From assembly GCA_025457615.1 (NCBI GenBank), contig JALOTZ010000018.1:1-57790 (forward strand): 57,790 nt of DNA, in the 5' to 3' direction. The DNA comes from Verrucomicrobiota bacterium (GTDB lineage: Bacteria; Verrucomicrobiota; Verrucomicrobiia; Limisphaerales; DSYF01). Of this stretch, positions 20,820 through 34,984 are shown one piece after another. Positions within the stretch are counted from its first letter, which is position 1. The number at the start of each line of letters is the position of its first letter. The position numbers and the translations under genes are program-made. The notes under the pieces were generated by a model, which had not been told where the DNA came from, made no database searches, and saw only the letters and a list, made by a program, of their open reading frames with translations.

Positions 20820-22967
20820 TCAGCCCCGCCTTGGCCGGCGGGCGGGATAGCGGACTTTGGGTGTGGTCCTGGTTTCGGAGCGGGGGCTGGAGCCGTCGAG
20901 GGCGCGTTTGAGTTCGTTGATCTGGTCGCGGAGCAGGGCGGCTTTCTCGAACTCGAGGTGGTTGGCTGCGGCGAGCATTTCCGCCTCGAGTTCACTGATC
21001 GTCTCGGTGAGGTCCACATCCATTCCCGTTTCCTTGAGCATGTCCGCGGCCGCGTGCCGTTTCTCCTCGCGTTGCGACAGGCTTTCCTCGACGGCGCGCT
21101 GCACGCTGCGGGGTGTGATCTGGTGGCGCTGGTTGTAATCGAGCTGCTTCTCCCGGCGATACTCGGTGACAGCGAGGAAGCGCTTGATGCTGTCCGTCAT
21201 CACGTCCGCATACAGAATCACTTCCCCATTCAGGTGGCGGGCGGCGCGGCCGGCAGTCTGGATCAGGCTGGTTTCGCTGCGCAGGAAGCCCTCCTTGTCG
21301 GCGTCGAGGATGGCGACCAGGGAGACTTCCGGCAGGTCGAGCCCCTCGCGCAGCAGGTTGATGCCCACCAGGACGTCGAACTCGCCCTTGCGCAGCGCGC
21401 GCAGGATCTCGACGCGTTCGATGGCGTCGATCTCGCTGTGCAGGTACCGGACGTTGACGCCGATCTCGCGCAGATAATCGGTCAGTTCCTCCGCGGTGCG
21501 CTTGGTGAGGGTGGTGACCAGCACGCGTTCCCGGGCATCCGCCCTTTTCCGGCATTCCTCGATCAGGTCATCGATCTGCCCTTGGAGCGGCTTCAGGGTG
21601 ACCTTGGGATCGACGAGTCCGGTGGGGCGCACGACCAGTTCAATGACGCCCGGCCAATCAAATGCGGATTGTGGGTTGCGGATTTCGGAATGGGGGAGCG
21701 CGGGCGCTGTCGGGCTGCGCCCGGGGCAGGCGCGCTCCCCTTTCAAAATGGATGCGCCACCTTGTCTTGCCCACTCCAGTTCGCGCCAGGCTGGCGTGGC
21801 GCTGACATAGATCGTCTGGCTTTGCAGCGACTGGAACTCGTCGAACTTCAGGGGGCGGTTGTCAAGGGCGCTGGGCAGGCGGAACCCGTGTTCGACCAGG
21901 ACGGTCTTGCGCGAGCGGTCCCCTTCATACATTCCGCCAATCTGCGGCACCGTGACGTGGGATTCGTCAATCACCAGCAGGTAATCCGGCGGCATGAAAT
22001 CCAGCAGCGTGGTCGGGCGCGAGCCGGGCGGGCGTCCGGCGATGTGGCGCGAGTAATTCTCGATGCCGGAGCAGAAGCCCATTTCCTCCATCATTTCAAG
22101 GTCATATTCGGTGCGCATCTTGATGCGCTGGGCTTCGAGGAGCTTGCCGTGCTTCTCGAACCAGGCGACGCGCTCACCCAGTTCCTCGCGGATGGTGAGG
22201 AGCGCGCGCTTCATCTTGTCGCCCGTGGTGACGAATTGTTTCCCGGGAAAGATCATCGTGTTTTGCAGCGGTTCGAGCTTTTCGCCGGTCAACGGCTCGA
22301 ACCGGGTGAGCCGCTCGATTTCGTCGCCGAAGAACTCGATGCGCAGGGCGTCCTCGGTGCCGGCGGGGGACACCTCGACCACATCCCCGCGCACCCGGAA
22401 CTGGCCGCGTTCGAAGGCGATGTCGTTGCGCGAGTATTGGAGATCCACGAGTCGCGCCAGCAGCGTTTCGCGCGAGAGTTCCATCCCCACGTGCAGCGGG
22501 ATGACCATCGCCTCGTAATCCTCCTTGCTGCCGATGCCGTAGATGCAGGACACGCTGGCGACGACGATGACGTCGCGGCGCGAGAACAGGCTGCTCATGG
22601 CCGAGAGGCGCAGCCGCTCGATCTCCTCGTTCACGCTCGAATCCTTCTCGATGAACGTGTCCGTGCGCGGGATGTAGGCCTCGGGCTGGTAGTAATCGAA
22701 GTAACTGACGAAGTATTCGACGGCGTTGCTGGGGAAGAACCCCTTGAACTCGGCGTAAAGCTGGGCGGCGAGGGTCTTGTTATGCGAGATGACCAGCGTG
22801 GGCCGGTTCACCTGCGCCACCGCATTGGCGATGGTGAAGGTCTTGCCCGATCCGGTCACGCCCAACAGCACCTGGTGCTTCGCGCCGGCGTTCAACCCAG
22901 CCACCAGCTTCTCGATCGCCGCCGGCTGGTCCCCGGCGGGTGGGAAGGGGGAAACAAGGTTGAACAT
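20820..22967 (-). CDS. uvrB: Excinuclease ABC subunit B
   Basis: 715 residues. Walker [11 protein letters not shown] (about 37), the beta-hairpin region [21 protein letters not shown], helicase motifs [14 protein letters not shown] and QTAGRAARH, and a C-terminal UVR motif ([24 protein letters not shown]) are all present. Role: damage verification in nucleotide excision repair. Between [14 protein letters not shown] and [14 protein letters not shown] there is an insertion of ~35 residues, which includes the heptamer-derived [10 protein letters not shown]. The start is 9 bp after the glnK stop, so it probably shares the amtB-glnK transcript. Confidence 0.97.
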   Translation of the reverse strand: MFNLVSPFPPAGDQPAAIEKLVAGLNAGAKHQVLLGVTGSGKTFTIANAVAQVNRPTLVISHNKTLAAQLYAEFKGFFPSNAVEYFVSYFDYYQPEAYIPRTDTFIEKDSSVNEEIERLRLSAMSSLFSRRDVIVVASVSCIYGIGSKEDYEAMVIPLHVGMELSRETLLARLVDLQYSRNDIAFERGQFRVRGDVVEVSPAGTEDALRIEFFGDEIERLTRFEPLTGEKLEPLQNTMIFPGKQFVTTGDKMKRALLTIREELGERVAWFEKHGKLLEAQRIKMRTEYDLEMMEEMGFCSGIENYSRHIAGRPPGSRPTTLLDFMPPDYLLVIDESHVTVPQIGGMYEGDRSRKTVLVEHGFRLPSALDNRPLKFDEFQSLQSQTIYVSATPAWRELEWARQGGASILKGERACPGRSPTAPALPHSEIRNPQSAFDWPGVIELVVRPTGLVDPKVTLKPLQGQIDDLIEECRKRADARERVLVTTLTKRTAEELTDYLREIGVNVRYLHSEIDAIERVEILRALRKGEFDVLVGINLLREGLDLPEVSLVAILDADKEGFLRSETSLIQTAGRAARHLNGEVILYADVMTDSIKRFLAVTEYRREKQLDYNQRHQITPRSVQRAVEESLSQREEKRHAAADMLKETGMDVDLTETISELEAEMLAAANHLEFEKAALLRDQINELKRALDGSSPRSETRTTPKVRYPARRPRRG
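21661..21694 (-). repeat. Heptamer repeat type A inside uvrB
   Basis: Degenerate 7-bp units (AATGCG, GATTGTG, GGTTGCG, GATTTCG, GAATGGG) are translated as [11 protein letters not shown]. They form part of a larger in-frame insertion between helicase motifs. Confidence 0.8.
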
Positions 22968-22976
22968 GCCGCGTGC

Positions 22977-24766
<1,790 letters not shown>

Positions 24767-24858
24767 GGGCCATACCCTGCTCAAAGGGCCTGCACCTTGT
24801 CAATGCGGCCTGCAGGGCGGGCCAGCCCGATTGCCTGGAGAGCGTTCCGGGACCGGGT

Positions 24859-24900
24859 AGGGCCGCAGTGCCCTGCGGCCAGGCGCCGGAGCACCGGACG
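24859..24900 (+). repeat. Dispersed repeat R2, copy b
   Basis: GGGCCGCAGTGCCCTGCGGC then CAGGCGCCGGAGCACCGGAC, upstream of amtB. It matches 34061-34112 directly and 20740-20787 inverted. Confidence 0.7.
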
Positions 24901-24970
24901 CCCGAAGGTGGGGAGGGGCGCCAGGGCAGCGGATGCCTTGGCGAAACGGAAGCCACTTTCGAGAATCAGT

Positions 24971-25324
24971 CTAAGCCGGGCGCGTCTCGTCGGAGCCCCC
25001 GTGATACCGGATGACCTTCACCTTCTCCATCGTCACCAATCCGCCCTGCACCATTGAGTCCAGCAGGGGCAGGAAGGCGTTGATCTTCTCCTCGCTGTCC
25101 ACGATCTCAATGACCAGCGGGAGATCCTCGGAGAGGCGCAGCACCTTGGCGGTGTGCAGCCGGCTCGAGCGCCCGAAGCCCATCGGTCCCCGCAGCACCG
25201 TGGCGCCGGCCAGGTGCAGTTCGCGCGCCTTGAGCACAATGGCTTCGTAGAGCGGCTGATGCTGCCAGCGGTCGGATTCGCCCAGGTGGATTCGCAGGAG
25301 GACGGCTTCGTGGGGGAGGTCCAT
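24971..25324 (-). CDS. DUF190 protein, PII-like, CrcB-associated
   Basis: 117 residues. MDLPHEAVLLRIHLGESDRW, then LYEAIVLKARELHLAGATVLRGPMGFG and the SEDLPLVIEIVDSEEKI block are diagnostic of DUF190 (ferredoxin-like/PII-like fold). DUF190 genes commonly accompany crcB, as here, starting 7 bp after the crcB stop. Probably a regulator or accessory of the fluoride channel; no enzyme function is implied. Confidence 0.9.
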   Translation of the reverse strand: MDLPHEAVLLRIHLGESDRWQHQPLYEAIVLKARELHLAGATVLRGPMGFGRSSRLHTAKVLRLSEDLPLVIEIVDSEEKINAFLPLLDSMVQGGLVTMEKVKVIRYHGGSDETRPA

Positions 25325-25331
25325 GGTTTGT

Positions 25332-27220
<1,889 letters not shown>

Positions 27221-27290
27221 AACCGGTGGGGCTGACCTGCCGGTTTGCCTTCGATGGCGGCGCAGCCACTCCGCCCTCCCCACCCAATTG

Positions 27291-27326
27291 AAATCCCGGA
27301 AGCCAGGTGACTGGCTTCCGGGATTT
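27291..27326 (+). terminator. Perfect 16-bp hairpin after eno
   Basis: AAATCCCGGAAGCCAG / loop GTGA / CTGGCTTCCGGGATTT is a perfect 16-bp stem. No U-tract follows, so termination is inferred from position and strength. Confidence 0.7.
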
Positions 27327-27665
27327 CCGCCTCAAACCGAGCGAACCTCAGAGCGATTGGGGGAGCAGAGCTAGGTCTGATGCGGCGGTTGACCTCACAC
27401 GCGAAAAGACCTCCTGCAATCTTCTGCTTTCGACCGACAGACCAAGCGTGGTTTCCTCCATCCCATCCTGGCACCCGGACTTCGTGGTATCCAATGCCGG
27501 GCGTCATGTGGGAGGCTTCGGACTGGTGTCCATGTCTGCAATATCGGGCTTGCCATGACCAACGATAGGTCAGTCCAAGTCGAGGCTGCAAGACAGCCGA
27601 ACGCTGCAGCCCATCCTGTGCATCCTGCCTTTCTGGAACGCGTAGGGCCCGACAGGCTTATCCCG
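27327..27665. other. Gap with no recognisable gene
   Basis: ORFs on both strands here lack family-like composition and none has a good start. I see no RNA gene or clear repeat. Confidence 0.5.
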
Positions 27666-29591
27666 TCACCGCCCGAGTTGATCCCTCAGCACCTGCACGA
27701 ACACGAGAAGCACGCCCATGAGCGAGCCGCCCGCGATGATGCCGGAGGCAACCGGGAACGTGAATTCCTTGGCCACCTTCGGTGCCGCCGCCTGGACGCC
27801 CCACCCGATCAACGCGCCGATCAGGAACAGCAGGCTGTAATACCAGTGGAAGACCCAGGCCAGACCAAAGGCGGCCGCGGACGGCAGGTATTTCGTCTGC
27901 CGGGGAAACAGCTTGGGCAGAACAGTGAGCACAACCCCCACCGCGGCCCCGATGGCGATGGACCATTTCTTCACGGGCTGGAGCACCGCCAATCCTTCGC
28001 TCATGGCCCGGGCCACCGCCGCCCACGTCTGTGCCGCCGGCGCGGGGAACTGGTCGCCCCCGAGGCTGTCGGGTGTCTTCACCAGCAACGTGAAGGCGGT
28101 CACGGTCACCCAGGTGCCGATGAAAATGCCGGAGAACTGGGCGAGGAACTGTTTGCGGGGATGTGCCCCGAGCAGGTAGCCACTCTTGAGGTCGGTGAGC
28201 AGGTCGGCGGACGAGGTGGCCGCGCCGGCGGTGATGTTGGCCGCCATGAGGTTCACGTTCACGTTGCCCGGACTCAGCGCGCCGAAGGTCAATTGGGTGA
28301 CCTTGCCCATCGCCCCCACCGGCGTGGTGTCGGTCTCCCCCGTCACCCGGCAGGCCACCACGGCGAGGAGGAAGGACAGCGCCACCGCGAGCACACTTTG
28401 CCAGACCGGCATGGCGAACGAGACGTGCGCCAGCCACGACAGCGCCACCAGCGACACGAGCTGCCCGGCCGCAAACCAACTGAACGGTGTTTCGATCGTT
28501 TCCAACTCGTCGGCTGCTGATGCTGACCGCGGCGAGAAGATCCGGCCCAGGCTGCGAAAGGCGCGGACAGTCGTTTTCCATTGGAGGAGGAAGGCCAGGA
28601 TGCCCGAGCTGACCATGCAGGCGGTGCCGCCCCAGAGCGTCCATTGCACCAGGTCGCGGAACCCGCCCGCTTCGGACACCAGCCCGCGGGCCTGCAACAC
28701 AGGAACGAACACACCCCAGCACAGGGTGCCGGCAACAAACATCGAGACGCACACGCGCAGTCCGGTCAGGGCGCCCGCCGCCACGAAGATGAAGTCCCAG
28801 GAAAACACCGTGGTCCGGCCGGCCCAGAGCGGATAGGCGCTTCCCAGCAGCCCTTCCTGGAGTCGGGCCAGCAGCGCCCCGCTGGTGAACTTTTCCCAAT
28901 GCTGGTTGAGCGTGGTCAGCCCCTCCGCCCAAAACTTGTCCGCGGCGGCGATCAATCCGGCGACACCAAGCGCTTGGGCGGCGCGGAGTCCCTTGTCGCC
29001 GTGCGAGTGCAGGGCTTGGAGGGTTTCGGCTGCCGCGATGCCGCTGGGGAAACGGAGTTGCTCGATGTTGATCATCTGCCGCTTCATGGGTACAGCCATG
29101 GTCACCCCGAGCACAGCCAGGAAGAAGACCCAGGCCAGGGTGAGTCCGAAGCCAAGCGCCTGCCCGTTCAACAGGATGTAGGCTGCGAACGCGGACACCA
29201 GGGTGCCGCCGGTGGAGTAGCCGGCCGCGCTGGCGGTGGACTGCATGCAGTTGTTTTCGAGGATGGTCATCCGGGTCCTGGCCAGGCCGATCCCGTGCAG
29301 GGTGGTGTGGATGGCATACGAGAGAATGCACGCCGTGATGGCCACCCCAAAACCCCAGCCGGCCTTCAGACCAATGTAAAGATTGGTCAGCGAGAGCACA
29401 CCCCCGAGAATGGAGCCCATCACCACGGCGCGGACGGTGAGCTGCGGCATCGAATCGCCCCGGCCCTTGTAAACCTGCTCAAACCATTGTCGCTCGACCT
29501 CCTCCGGGGTTCCCTGGAAGCCTTCGATTGGCAACTCGGCGGCATGAGGCGGGGTGGGCGCGTCAGGACCCAGTTTTGGCGCGTCGGACAT
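27666..29591 (-). CDS. OPT-family oligopeptide/metal-chelate transporter
   Basis: 641 residues from ATG 29591 (MSDAPKLGPDAP); an upstream TTG would add 31. About 14-16 hydrophobic helices. OPT-type blocks include LTVRAVVMGSILGGVLSLTNLYIGLKAGW split over the first helix pair, LENNCMQSTASAAGYSTGG, FPSGIAAAETLQALH and LMAANITAGAATSSADLLTDLKSGY. Family role: uptake of oligopeptides or metal chelates. It follows the large membrane protein on the same strand (219 bp gap). Substrate unknown. Confidence 0.92.
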   Translation of the reverse strand: MSDAPKLGPDAPTPPHAAELPIEGFQGTPEEVERQWFEQVYKGRGDSMPQLTVRAVVMGSILGGVLSLTNLYIGLKAGWGFGVAITACILSYAIHTTLHGIGLARTRMTILENNCMQSTASAAGYSTGGTLVSAFAAYILLNGQALGFGLTLAWVFFLAVLGVTMAVPMKRQMINIEQLRFPSGIAAAETLQALHSHGDKGLRAAQALGVAGLIAAADKFWAEGLTTLNQHWEKFTSGALLARLQEGLLGSAYPLWAGRTTVFSWDFIFVAAGALTGLRVCVSMFVAGTLCWGVFVPVLQARGLVSEAGGFRDLVQWTLWGGTACMVSSGILAFLLQWKTTVRAFRSLGRIFSPRSASAADELETIETPFSWFAAGQLVSLVALSWLAHVSFAMPVWQSVLAVALSFLLAVVACRVTGETDTTPVGAMGKVTQLTFGALSPGNVNVNLMAANITAGAATSSADLLTDLKSGYLLGAHPRKQFLAQFSGIFIGTWVTVTAFTLLVKTPDSLGGDQFPAPAAQTWAAVARAMSEGLAVLQPVKKWSIAIGAAVGVVLTVLPKLFPRQTKYLPSAAAFGLAWVFHWYYSLLFLIGALIGWGVQAAAPKVAKEFTFPVASGIIAGGSLMGVLLVFVQVLRDQLGR

Positions 29592-29810
29592 GGGGGCGGA
29601 TTCTGGCCGCTGGACCGAATCTGGCGAGGCTTTTCTGCGGCTTCCGGTCGATTTGGCCTGACTGGGCCTGATGTTGAATGGCAACGGCGGCAGGTTGTCC
29701 GTTGCCTAGGCCTGAAATCAGCCTCAAAAAACGGCGCTAAGGCCTGAAATCGACCACGGCTCTCGTGGAACCAGTTGGCAATCAAGAGCGTAGCCGGGTG
29801 ACACCATGCG

Positions 29811-32800
29811 TCACGCCTTCGCTCCGGGTAGTGGCGGTGGCACTTTTTCCTTCCTCGCCATGCGTTTCCAGCAGCCCCCCTCGCTGAACTGCGTCCAGGC
29901 CCACTTCAGCCAGCGAATCAAGGCGGCGGCCAGCCAGAGCGCCCACGCAAGCATGAGCAGCCGGTAGAACCAGACCGACACCGACACCACAGACGCCTGC
30001 GGCAGCTCATTTCCGCTGCCCGGCTGGAACCAGCACAGGAACGTGCGCGACGACCCGTTGCCTCGGATGAACATCTCGGGGTTGCCAAGCAAACCTTCCC
30101 TGACGGCGGCTACGAGGATTCCCAGTGCCGCCACCGTCAGGCCCGTGAGGACGATCTGCAGCAAATCGAATCTCCAGGGTGAAAGCGCACCGGCGCTTTT
30201 CCCGCGCCACGCCACGAGGAAGAACCATCCGATCACCACCAGCGCGGCGGCGAAATGGACCTGCGTCAACCCGAGGGCGAGCAGCGTCCACTGCCAGCGG
30301 CTTAACGGCGAGAGCTTCAGCCCGCCGAGCAGCCAGGCGGCGAGAATGGAAACCGCGAGCACGGTCCAGAAACGCACAGCCGGCCCGCGCAAAGGTCCCG
30401 CCGCCCAGAGCACCCAGCGGCTTTCCGGCACCTGCATGACCGTGGTCATGTTCGCCGCCTCGACCGGCAGCTTCACCCTGTCCGCCGCCGCGGCGGTTTT
30501 CAGCGGCTGGTTTAACCGCCATTCGAGGTTCAAAGTCTGGCTGCCCGGATGCACCGGAACGATCAGCTTCGCGCCATCGCGGCGGACGGGAATCGCACGT
30601 CCGTCCAGCTTCAGCGAAGAGATCTCCGCTTGGGGATCGAGTTCCAGGATGAAATCGTCGCCCAAGCTGGCCTCGACGTTGAGCGCGAGTTTTGAAGTGC
30701 GCTGGCGGCTGCCGAGCGAAATCTCATGGTTCACGCGCCGCACCGTGATCGTCTCACCGCTCACCGCCTCGGGCTTGCTGAACGAAAGCGTGACGCTCTC
30801 GCCCGGCCACGGATGCCAGACCGGCACCAGGTTCTCCTCGCTCGTCTCGAAGACCGGCGCGAGTCCCGCAAGCGACGCATTCCAGACGGGAGAGGTCACG
30901 AGATGCCAGCATTCGACCCAGCGATCGGTCTTCGCGGCGGTCAGCGCGATCTTCCCGCCCACCGGCAATTCGCTGTCCCACACGAATTCCTGCTGCCCGG
31001 CGCCCAGCCGCACCTCCACAGAGCCGGCTTCGACGAGGACACCCGGCGTGATCACCTTCTCGCCCGCGAGCAGGGGGACGCGCAGCGAAATCGCCTTGCC
31101 TGGCGAGGAAAGCCGCGTCACCACGTTGCGGGCCTGCCACACGAGGCCGACCTCCAGATGGCGATGGACGGCCACGATCGCACTGAAATCCTTCCGGTCG
31201 TATTCCGCCTCACCCGCGGCCGCCTGACGCGGGCGCGCGAAGAAGACCTGGTTCTCCGGGATGCCGTTGGGCCGCACACCGGTCACCGTCCAACCAGGCG
31301 CGGTGATGGCCACGCGGCGCGGCTTCAATAGGAAGGTCCACTCCCATTCCGTCGCCGGAGGCAGCCATCCTTCGACGGTCACACGATGCACGCCGGCCGG
31401 CACGACCACCCAGAGGTAACCCGCGTCGCGGCGCAGGACGACTTCAGGAACATCATCCACCTTGACCGACACTGGTGACCACGAGGGCAGTTTGCCCGGG
31501 AGCGGCACGGCAACCTGGATGGCCGCATGCACCTCCGCGCTCATCGAGAGGTTCCCGTCGGCCACTTCCAGTTCCACAAACGCGATCTCCGCGGCGTGCG
31601 GGTAGGCGTCGGAAGGTTCCAGCAAACGGTCGCGCAACGTGTTCAACGTCTCTGTGTCCGGCCATTGCGCGAACGACTGTGCCGGCACCAACAACGCCAG
31701 AAGCAAAACCGCCGCCGCGGCGCCGGGAGCCTGGCGTGGTCCCTGGCTGGCCGGCGTCGGGTCGCGCCGCCGGAGCAGCACGGCCCCCAGCATCAAGAGC
31801 AAGGCAACGCGCACCACCGTGAGCACGCGGTGTATCGTCATCGAGATCATGAACGGGCGGATGTTCTCGTCAGAGGAAACCGGGCCGTTCCAAGTGCAAC
31901 TCACCGAGTTCCAACTCCACTCCGGTTCAGCGGGGCCGGTCTGGATCTTGGCCTTGGCTTCATAGAACAGGTTGGCTTCGAGCCTCGATCGGCCTGCCTT
32001 TTCCGCGACGGAGGCCCCGCCGTAGAATCCGTTGCTGCGCGCTTGGGGCGGCTCCAGGGCCGCAGGCGCTTGCCCGACCGCTGCCTGGTCCTCCGCAGGA
32101 GCGGTGGGCACCGGGCCCATGCGGAATGAAGGCCAGTCCAAGAGCGGATGTGAACCGTAGCTCTGCCTCTGCGGCTCGAGCTGCGGATAGATGACGCTTT
32201 GCAGTTGCTGGGCGACAAAGGGCACCAGGCCGAGCAGCCACAAGGCGATGGCCAGATACCGCCAGCCGACCATCCATTTGCGCACGCCGCCTTCCGGCAC
32301 GACGCGCAGAAGGGCCAGCGGCAACAGGAGAAAGAACCACGTGAGCCGCGGCGCGCCTGGTTCATGATAACCCAGGCCAAACGCCAGCAGCGCCACCACG
32401 CCGGCCTTCGCCCCCCACAGCTTGAACACCGCCAGCGAGAAAATCAGCAGCAGGAACAGGTCGAGCAACGTCCACGCGCTCAACCAGTCGCCCTCCACCC
32501 GGTCGGCCCCGAAGAGCGCGAACAGCCGCCAGCCCGGCGGCAGATTCATCGTGACGTGCAGCCCGGCGGCGGGCGATCGCCAGCCGGTGGCCGGGATGGC
32601 TTTCACCCGCTCGGAACGTCCAATCGCCTGCAGGTCCAGGTTCCGCGCGCGGACCTCGACACCGTGGGCGCCGTTGGCGGGATTGGTGGTGATCAGTTGC
32701 GCCTGCCCGCCAATCTTGGCCGCGCCCAACACCTGGCCTTCCGCGATGTCGAGCCGCCAGACCTGCTGCATGGCCCCGTGGATCTGGTCACGGAACGTCA

Positions 32801-33890
32801 GACCCCGGCCATCCTCGTCGAACCAGAACACACGGTTGATCCTCAGACCCTCCGGCTTTTGCAGCCCCATGCCGCGCATTCTTTCCACCAGCCGGAATGG
32901 CCCGTCGGTCGGCCACTGATAGACCGGCAGGTTGCGCCACTTCGGCGGAAATGTCGTTTGGGAAACATCCACCAGTTGGAGCCCGCCCAGCTCGGCCATG
33001 CGAAACTCAGGCAACGCGCGAAACCCCACCAGTTCCGTCGCCGTGATCGGCCGGGCACCCTGGGCAAACCTGATCTCGCCCGCATCCGTCGTGCGGAAGG
33101 CATCCAGGTGGAGGACCCATTTCCCGGCACGCACCTGCGCCTTCAGGCGGCCCTGGTCGTCCACCGCCACGGGCACGGGCGCCTGCACCGAAGCCAGGCT
33201 CCAGCCTTCGGGCACAACGTGGCCCAATTCCTCCTCGCGGCTCTTCCCGGAGACGCTGAGTTCGATTTCCGTGCGCAGCCAGAGCGGAATGCCGTCTTCC
33301 AGGAGGCGCCAAACCTGCGCGGTGACGGCATCCTTGTCGGTGGCCTCGACGCGGACGCGCTTGAGCCAGAGGTTACCCGTGTCGTCCCAGTTCGGGAGAT
33401 CGACCTTCCGGCCTTCGAGGGCAAGCGAGAGCACACCCACTTCGCGCGGCACCCGGACGAGCTGCGGCATTTCGCCTTCCCAACGGAATGCGCCTGAAAG
33501 GGTGTGCTGTCCCGGCAGGAGTTCGACACTGGGCTGTCCGTCATGCTCGACCACAGCCGCGGCCGCGCCATCCGTGCGCACCTCGATCGGCCAGGTGTCA
33601 CCGCCGCCGGGCAGCGGCACCCAGGTCTTGCTGAAGACCGTCACGCTCAGTTCCCACGCCGCGGATTTCTGGTCCGCCGAGAGCGACAGTTTGCCCGGCC
33701 AGAAGCAAACGTGGTTGCTGGCGTCGTTGAACGGCGTCGGGCAGTTGCGGTGTCTCGCCTCCCAAGTCGCCCAGTCCTGCCAGTCCTTGAGTTCTGCGGG
33801 GATCTGGCGTTGAGCAAGCGCGTGGTTGGGTAAGAGAAGACTGACTCCGAGGACGGCACACACCCGGCCCAGCAAGGTGAATGGTTTCAT
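29811..33890 (-). CDS. Very large exported/membrane protein of unknown function (1359 aa)
   Basis: ATG 33890 gives a signal peptide (LLGRVCAVLGVSLLLPNHALAQ). A long soluble beta-rich region to about residue 450 follows, then three to four transmembrane helices around 475-575 (LLDLFLLLIFSLAVF, WFFLLLPLALLRVV, LAIALWLLGLVPFV), and another near 695. An internal segment (AAAAVLLLALLVPAQSFAQ, about 735) looks exactly like a second signal peptide. A second large beta-rich half follows, and the protein ends with several more helices. The two halves therefore each read 'signal, beta domain, helices', suggesting an ancestral gene fusion. I do not recognise the family. Possibly an envelope assembly factor. 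Confidence 0.8.
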   Translation of the reverse strand: MKPFTLLGRVCAVLGVSLLLPNHALAQRQIPAELKDWQDWATWEARHRNCPTPFNDASNHVCFWPGKLSLSADQKSAAWELSVTVFSKTWVPLPGGGDTWPIEVRTDGAAAAVVEHDGQPSVELLPGQHTLSGAFRWEGEMPQLVRVPREVGVLSLALEGRKVDLPNWDDTGNLWLKRVRVEATDKDAVTAQVWRLLEDGIPLWLRTEIELSVSGKSREEELGHVVPEGWSLASVQAPVPVAVDDQGRLKAQVRAGKWVLHLDAFRTTDAGEIRFAQGARPITATELVGFRALPEFRMAELGGLQLVDVSQTTFPPKWRNLPVYQWPTDGPFRLVERMRGMGLQKPEGLRINRVFWFDEDGRGLTFRDQIHGAMQQVWRLDIAEGQVLGAAKIGGQAQLITTNPANGAHGVEVRARNLDLQAIGRSERVKAIPATGWRSPAAGLHVTMNLPPGWRLFALFGADRVEGDWLSAWTLLDLFLLLIFSLAVFKLWGAKAGVVALLAFGLGYHEPGAPRLTWFFLLLPLALLRVVPEGGVRKWMVGWRYLAIALWLLGLVPFVAQQLQSVIYPQLEPQRQSYGSHPLLDWPSFRMGPVPTAPAEDQAAVGQAPAALEPPQARSNGFYGGASVAEKAGRSRLEANLFYEAKAKIQTGPAEPEWSWNSVSCTWNGPVSSDENIRPFMISMTIHRVLTVVRVALLLMLGAVLLRRRDPTPASQGPRQAPGAAAAVLLLALLVPAQSFAQWPDTETLNTLRDRLLEPSDAYPHAAEIAFVELEVADGNLSMSAEVHAAIQVAVPLPGKLPSWSPVSVKVDDVPEVVLRRDAGYLWVVVPAGVHRVTVEGWLPPATEWEWTFLLKPRRVAITAPGWTVTGVRPNGIPENQVFFARPRQAAAGEAEYDRKDFSAIVAVHRHLEVGLVWQARNVVTRLSSPGKAISLRVPLLAGEKVITPGVLVEAGSVEVRLGAGQQEFVWDSELPVGGKIALTAAKTDRWVECWHLVTSPVWNASLAGLAPVFETSEENLVPVWHPWPGESVTLSFSKPEAVSGETITVRRVNHEISLGSRQRTSKLALNVEASLGDDFILELDPQAEISSLKLDGRAIPVRRDGAKLIVPVHPGSQTLNLEWRLNQPLKTAAAADRVKLPVEAANMTTVMQVPESRWVLWAAGPLRGPAVRFWTVLAVSILAAWLLGGLKLSPLSRWQWTLLALGLTQVHFAAALVVIGWFFLVAWRGKSAGALSPWRFDLLQIVLTGLTVAALGILVAAVREGLLGNPEMFIRGNGSSRTFLCWFQPGSGNELPQASVVSVSVWFYRLLMLAWALWLAAALIRWLKWAWTQFSEGGCWKRMARKEKVPPPLPGAKA

Positions 33891-34060
33891 GGGATCTCGG
33901 TGCTTTGGTGTGCGCCGAGGGTAGTCCGGTGCCCGGCGCTTGTCCATGCGTCCTTCCGGTCCCATCCGGAGGAGCCAACGCAAGGCGGCCCTATGAGTCT
34001 TGGGCCCGCACGCACCAAGGCCCGGAATGCCGGACCGATTTCACAGAGCTTTGGGGTGGT

Positions 34061-34112
34061 AGAGCTGCACTGCCGCGCGGCCTGGGCGCCGGAGCGCCGG
34101 AGCGCCGGACGC
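34061..34112 (+). repeat. Dispersed repeat R2, copy c
   Basis: GAGCTGCACTGCCGCGCGGC then CTGGGCGCCGGAGCGCCGGA, with the GGAGCGCC unit duplicated, ending GGACGCCC as in copy b. It lies in the geneless stretch 33891-34233, where nothing else was recognised. Confidence 0.7.
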
Positions 34113-34233
34113 CCGGTCTCCATGATGGCTACGACCTTTCCCAAACTGCTCCAGCCCGTCGCTTTTTGGACGTCCCCTGCCCGCCCGCCGCGCCACCTCG
34201 GCGCCTGTGAAAACCGGCTCGGAAAGCGGGCGC

Positions 34234-34794
34234 CTACACCGTCATGATCTCCTTTTCCTTGTGGGCCAGGTGATCGTCGATCTTCTTGATGAACTGGTCG
34301 GTCAGCTTCTGCACTTCCTTTTCCGCGTGCTCGACATCCTCTTCGCTGACCCCGCCCGTCTTGGATTCCTTCTTGATGTGCTCGATGGCATCGCGCCGGA
34401 CATGGCGGATGGCTACGCGTCCGTGCTCAGCCATCTTGTGGGCGAGCTTGACGAACTCCTGCCGGCGTTCCTCGCTGAGTTCAGGCATGACCAGGCGGAT
34501 GATTTTGCCCTGGATGGACGGGTTCAGGCCGATGTTCGCCTTCTGGATGGCTTTCTCGATGGGATGCAGGCTGCCGACGTCCCAAGGTTGGATCACCAGC
34601 ATCCGGTGCTCGGGCGTGGTGATGCCGGCCACCTCGCGCAAGCGCATGGTCGAGCCGTAAACCTCCACCATGATGTTTTCCACCAAGGCCGGAGAGGCTT
34701 TGCTGGTGCGCACGCTGGCAAATTCGTGCTGCACCACCTCCTCGGTCTTCATCATCTTCTCCTCCGCTTCCAGCAGGATGTCGTCGAGTGGCAT
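34234..34794 (-). CDS. frr: Ribosome recycling factor
   Basis: 186 residues from ATG 34794 (MPLDDILLEAEEKMMKTEEVV). RRF hallmarks: FASVRTSKASPALVENI, YGSTMRLREVAGITTPE, IQPWD, IEKAIQKANIGLNPSIQGK and RREAIEHIKK-like VRRDAIEHIKKESK. Role: splits post-termination ribosomes with EF-G. Usually next to pyrH; here it stands alone between geneless stretches. Confidence 0.97.
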   Translation of the reverse strand: MPLDDILLEAEEKMMKTEEVVQHEFASVRTSKASPALVENIMVEVYGSTMRLREVAGITTPEHRMLVIQPWDVGSLHPIEKAIQKANIGLNPSIQGKIIRLVMPELSEERRQEFVKLAHKMAEHGRVAIRHVRRDAIEHIKKESKTGGVSEEDVEHAEKEVQKLTDQFIKKIDDHLAHKEKEIMTV

Positions 34795-34944
34795 AAGTGT
34801 CCGCACCTTAGCAAACCGCTCGTCGCGTGTATAGGGGGCATTGTGCACAAGAGCGTCCGGGCGTGATTAGAAATGGGTGAGGGGGATCGGCCAAAGGAAT
34901 GCAGAGGCCCCAGGCGCCGGTCGTCACCCTTCCAGCCCAAGCAC

Positions 34945-34984
34945 TCTTGGAGTGCGGTGGCAGGCGAAGCGCGACACCGCTTTT
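34945..34984 (-). repeat. Dispersed repeat R4, copy b, in a geneless stretch
   Basis: The reverse strand has AAAAGCGGTGTCGCGCTTC ... CCACCGC then ACTCCAAGA, sharing outer boundaries with 18568-18598 but with a different stem. The surrounding 34795-35416 (622 bp) has no convincing gene; short ORFs there are low-complexity. Confidence 0.6.
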
